From NCBI GenBank assembly GCA_015501595.1, contig JADNRX010000562.1, positions 1-32,980 of the forward strand: DNA of 32,980 nt, given 5' to 3'. A program made the position numbers and the translations under genes. Positions 29,189-32,980 of the stretch are shown one piece after another. Every line of letters begins with the position of its first letter. The first letter of the stretch is position 1. The notes beneath the pieces are model-generated. The model saw only the letters and a list, made by a program, of their open reading frames with translations, was not told the DNA's origin and ran no database searches. The DNA is from Hymenopellis radicata. Taxonomy: Eukaryota; Basidiomycota; Agaricomycetes; Agaricales; Physalacriaceae.

Positions 29189-30054
29189 TCATGAAAAGAC
29201 TTGCACACAGGCTCGGGAAATCTTTCTACCCATCTTCACCGGTCGAAAAGCCTTCCTCTTCTTCAACGGCGACTCCTTAACAAGGGGCGCAACCGCTTCC
29301 TCGTCTGGAAAAGCACACTCCTCGGGAACAAGCGAGCACGATTTCCTAACGAGCGGGGAAGGCCCAGTAACATCGTACCCTGGGCAGTCTGTGATAAAAG
29401 GTGCTGCTGTCTTGCGAGCGAATGGAATCATATCCGCCGAATTACGCCTGGCCTTCTTCACGGCCGCCTTCACGTGCGTGGAAGTCACGCGGGGGAAGTA
29501 CGAGTCTGATGCGGGAGAGAAGAGAGATGTGGTCGAGGTGCTGAAGGGTGACGAGACGGCAGTTAAGCCATCCGACATTCTACGCGCCAAAGGGCGTATC
29601 TGCTTCTTGGTCGTCTTCGCGACTTTGATGAATGGTTCCCGGATAGAAACTAGGATACATTGTCATTAGACTGCGCATCCTCAAGGAATAGGAGTAGACT
29701 TACCAGCAGACAATCTGTGTTTACGTTTGATTTCGGGCTCAACTAAGGTCGAAACCGAGTCGATCGTGATGTCCGACGTCTCCGTGGCAACCGAGTCTAC
29801 AGACGAGCGACGCGAACGACGTTGACTGTAGGTGGGTGTCGCTATACGATGGAACTCGGGAGCACGAGGAGACAGTGATGGGAATAACTTGAAGGCAAGC
29901 ATAGCGGCGAGGCTCTAGAAGACACATTTGAGGTGTGGAAACAAGATGCGGGAAATCAACATACAATTATGATGCCGACAGTACTCTGCATGACACCAAG
30001 CGTGAGGGAGGTGTAGGAAGAGCGAGTAGAGATGTTAGTAGCTTTGGTAGACAT
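29189..30054 (-). CDS. Hypothetical single-TM protein, about 253 residues
   Basis: Three exons join on the minus strand: 30054-29965, 29914-29704 and 29649-29189. The introns are 50 bp (GTATGT...TCTAG) and 54 bp (GTAAGT...CCTAG). The exon total of 762 is a multiple of three. The protein starts MSTKATNISTRSSYTS and has one hydrophobic segment at about residues 20-42 (VGIIISLAAMLAFKLF). The rest is a basic, Ser/Thr-rich and probably disordered cytoplasmic or nuclear-facing part, with clusters such as KVAKTTKKQIRPLARR and PLKKRKAFRP. No family is recognised. It is preceded by a TATA box. Confidence 0.65.
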
Positions 30055-30100
30055 GATTGTAGTAGTGCAATGTGGACAGAGCGAATCGCTGAAAGGAGGA

Positions 30101-30107
30101 TTTTATA
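30101..30107 (-). promoter_or_regulatory. TATA box of the small single-TM protein gene
   Basis: TATAAAA on the minus strand lies about 50 bp upstream of the ATG at 30054. Confidence 0.55.
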
Positions 30108-30139
30108 CTGACAGCGTCAGTGAGACTGTCTCTCCTTGA

Positions 30140-30457
30140 TCAACCGTGCGGATTCTGGCTAAGAGGAGCCACAACCAATCTTTGGGCCACTGGAAAGCGT
30201 CCTGTAGTGCAATTCAGAATATGTGACATGGCACGACCGAGGTATACACATGATACGGCCAGCGTGCTGAGGATAATACTCGGTGTATAATAATCGAGGA
30301 AAGAAAACTTGGACCCACCAATATCGATCACCGGCGATCGCAACTCCGTGGAGGCTTTCTCGTTAACGCCGGTGCAGTGCAAGCTTAGACACCGAGGAGA
30401 AATACCGGAGCTTCGTTCTGTTTCAACGCCACACAAGTCTAAGCTCAACGTCAGCAT
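30140..30457 (-). CDS. Doubtful ORF, 105 residues with one hydrophobic segment
   Basis: The frame begins ATG at 30457 (MLTLSLDLCGVETERSSG) and contains TPSIILSTLAVSCVYLGRAM. A GTATAC...CTACAG tract inside its 3' part could be an intron; splicing it would extend the protein into the next gene's promoter. No family is recognised, and it may be a remnant or a chance frame. Confidence 0.25.
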   Translation of the reverse strand: MLTLSLDLCGVETERSSGISPRCLSLHCTGVNEKASTELRSPVIDIGGSKFSFLDYYTPSIILSTLAVSCVYLGRAMSHILNCTTGRFPVAQRLVVAPLSQNPHG

Positions 30458-31963
30458 GTAGAAACCAACAACAGAAGTTCAATGTACTGACTGATGTGTC
30501 TTGAGAAGCGACGTGTCGTCATAACTTAAAGCGGTGCAGATATGTTGGCACCTTCCCGGTAAATTGGTTAGGTCTGAAGTTTGAACAGTCCGGAGCCCGA
30601 TCAGCGATATTTGTTAAAGGAACAACCAACGCGCCTGCATCGTTGCCTGAGTCATCTCTGGACGAATTCGTCATACATTTATGAGCCCGGAGCCTGAATA
30701 CGAATAAGCAACAAAGTCAGCTATATTTGAACACATCTGCGCACTTGAGGCATAGTCGGCGCCTGGCGTACTGCCAGAAGGCACAGTTCAGAGCAAGTTA
30801 ATGCCAATTGAGCGATGTAGCTGGGTTACGGTTAGAAGTCGTCGCGATACTGTGCAGGCACTGGTCCTCGCTCGCGATCTCCTGAGGTGGGAAGTCGTCA
30901 TTGGACGCCATGATCCAGAACTGTGCCATTGACAGTTGCGTAGGACAGAATACGCGTGCGTAGTAGGCAGAAGGGACGTCTGCATCTTGGGGTGGAGGTC
31001 ATACTCCACAAGCTGTCGTCTGCGAGACGCGTCAACATGACATAGCCTAGTGGCGGAAAGTGGACGCGGCCGGGTTGATGGTGAACAAGACGTTGAAGAG
31101 GTCGCCGGGCGAGCGCATTCTACATCCCGGTCTGTAATGCCATGTAAGGGAAAAAAATAAGCCTGGCAGGTGGGCAACGCACCGACAAAGGCAGTAGACT
31201 TGTGCTGTTCCCAATGCAGAAGCGGCTGTTGAACTCGACGCCAGGCCGATGCCGCGTTTACTCGCACGGTTGATTAAACACCAGACTGGCCATCGAGCAC
31301 AGTCTAAAAGAATATCCGTTGCACCAGCCAGATGATTTCTCGGGATGATTGTTGACGTCTAGTCAAGTTGTTGTGAAGGTAGGAAGCAAAGAAATGCCTG
31401 CCGCTCTTTCCGTCCCGCGGGCCGCGTTTAACTCAGCAACTTGACTTGGTCTACATGCAACTTGAACTTCAACGGTAAACACGGTGGTCTCTGGTCGCAT
31501 TCGAAGTTCCCGCCAGCTTCCTTCCGTCGCTCTCCGAATGGACGGTCAACTTCTTTGTTCCAGGCAGCAGATGTACCATGTTACGAGACGGTCCCTAATA
31601 ACACTCATCCAACAACCTTCCTACTGCCGGTGAGGAAGCTATCATTTGCGACTCCACAATATGGGATCTCCAGCGGCGTCACAGCACCCTTGAATCTTCT
31701 TCGGAAGAGCTCACAATCCGTGCTCAGACGACATAACCAACGCTTCTAAGACTATTTGTCTCTGGAATGGAAATGTCTTCTTTCTCTAGTTCGCCGCCGA
31801 CTACCATTCGGTCAATCTCTTACCGGGAACATAGGATGTAGTCTTACCCGCGCAGTGTCCGTCATGTCTTGTCTATCACCTCTTCTGAACCTCAACGATC
31901 GAAGTCGAACACATCTCCTCCTATGACGAATAGACCAACACTCTTCCTCCTATGATGCTTTTG
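30458..31963. other. Long intergenic stretch without a convincing gene
   Basis: Both strands hold open frames up to about 160 codons (for example minus 31267-30788 and plus 31441-31749). The start codons are not ATG, and no domain is recognisable. The final part should be the promoter of the gene at 32059. Confidence 0.5.
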
Positions 31964-31970
31964 TATATAA
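31964..31970 (+). promoter_or_regulatory. TATA box of the last gene
   Basis: TATATAA lies 89-95 bp upstream of the ATG at 32059 and is followed by a CA- and CT-rich leader. Confidence 0.6.
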
Positions 31971-32058
31971 GCCTAGTCGCTCAACTAGCTAAATTCATAT
32001 CCACACATATCCACAACCTTCAACACTGATCACACCCACTTCTACTTACTCACCCACA

Positions 32059-32898
32059 ATGGTCTTCATAATCAACGGAATCGATGTTGAAGATTACTCC
32101 TGGCCCTACCTCGGCCCCATCCCCAGAGACTACGTCTCCAAATATCAAGCAACTCCCAACACGGAACCGCGCACACCTCATTCACCGGTGCAGCGCGTTA
32201 TCTTCGGGAATGACCCCTTCGAATTCCGGCCTATCGATCCCTCCACCGTCGATCAGCCTTTTGGGCCTTTAGAGATTGCGCCTGACGTACTGGCCCCCAC
32301 TGCTGCAGGTCGACCGGCCGCCAAGCCTTCGCCACACGGCCCAGCAGAACCCTGGGAACACTTCCTTTACCGTCTTTTGACGAGCAAGGGGCCTTTATTG
32401 AAGCCCACCCACGTCGATGATTTCCCTCCCGACTACCGGCCACGGTCTGTCGAGGTTGTGCTTCCGCGGCTCAGGACCTCAGTGGCCACTGTACACCCAG
32501 CGACTCCTTCCAACGAATCTGTGGTGGAGTCGCAGTCGGAGGTGTCAACTGCTGCGCCTTCGACAGTAGAAGAGCTTTCCTTCTCTGCTATCCCAATCGC
32601 CCCATCACCCCGCTCGCAAAGACGGTCTTCGACGGCTGTAGCTGTCCGCTCTGCACGGACTGCCGCGCACTCGTCCGCGAAGATAGCGCAAGCAACGAAA
32701 GCAGCGCGGCTTCTGGGCAGTATAAGCGGGCCAATACGTTCTAGACGATCTGCTCGAAGCAAGTAAGTGTTCAGCTCCACTCTAACCACTTCGTGTTTAC
32801 TTACGACGAGCTTCAGGTTTACAGACACACTGGGAAGACTGAAAGGTTTCGCCACTGGGAAATATCCTTCTGAGCGTCTTTCAATTTCACAATTTTGA
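32059..32898 (+). CDS. Hypothetical Ser/Pro-rich, probably disordered protein, about 261 residues
   Basis: The ATG has a good context (CACAATGG). Exon 1 (32059-32762) encodes MVFIINGIDVEDYSWPYLGP and a Pro/Ser/Thr-rich body with one more ordered patch (EPWEHFLYRLLTSKGPLL). It ends in a basic, Ala/Ser/Arg-rich stretch (SAKIAQATKAARLLG, RSRRSARS). A 54-bp intron (32763-32816, GTAAGT...TTCAG) leads to exon 2 (32817-32898), encoding FTDTLGRLKGFATGKY and ending in TGA. Without splicing the frame would stop at the TAA inside the donor site. No signal peptide, membrane segment or known domain is visible. Confidence 0.65.
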
Positions 32899-32980
32899 TA
32901 TCATGGGAAATTATGTACTAGAATATGGATGCTGTATGATCTCAATTCGGAGGCGTAATAGTAATATCACCAGTTGCACA

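Noticed and set aside
30788..31267. Minus-strand open frame of about 159 codons, with short stretches faintly recalling a cytochrome P450 end (RLADDSLW)
   Set aside because: It starts at GTG, no heme-binding motif is visible, and the P450-like residues fall in another frame. The evidence is too weak to call even a pseudogene.

Overview
This window is fungal nuclear DNA, most likely from a basidiomycete of the Agaricomycetes type. The host genes are interrupted by many very short introns (37-71 bp, mostly 47-55 bp) with GTRNGT donors and CTAAC-like branch sites. They sit close together on both strands and include a spliceosomal BRR2 helicase with 15 such introns.

Layout. Positions 230-14242 form one transposon island. 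It is a single Ty1/Copia LTR retrotransposon on the minus strand (235-14237, 5-bp target duplication ACGTC) that was later hit by three other elements. Element A (291-2353) sits in its 3' LTR, element C (3185-6668) splits pol between reverse transcriptase and RNase H, and element B (11111-14059) sits in its 5' LTR. Removing the three insertions gives two 286-bp LTRs that differ at only two sites and a retrotransposon of about 5.5 kb. Elements A and B share the same terminus (CATCAG...CTGATG), 2-bp target duplications and subterminal repeats. Each also carries a fragment of a host gene with its introns still present: RPL4 in A and a MIC26/MIC27 (ApoO family) gene in B. A group of gene-capturing, non-autonomous DNA elements is the most interesting system here.

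Positions 14498-32898 are host genes: a membrane protein of unrecognised family (+, 14498-17087); BRR2 (-, 24723-17456); a small secreted protein gene (+, 25582-25963) divergent from BRR2; a small unknown gene (+, 26261-27043); an MFS sugar transporter (+, 27075-28893); a small single-TM protein gene (-, 30054-29189); a doubtful minus-strand ORF (30457-30140); and a disordered, Ser/Pro-rich protein gene (+, 32059-32898).

A caution applies to every gene model. Several otherwise convincing genes (BRR2 three times, the 14498 and 26261 genes, and the Copia polyprotein about five times) need a one-base change to stay in frame, and most of these changes lie at short homopolymers. The transporter has a 25-bp tandem duplication that breaks its frame. 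When these single changes are allowed, every affected host exon sum becomes an exact multiple of three. Sequence or assembly error is therefore a better explanation than decay for the conserved genes.
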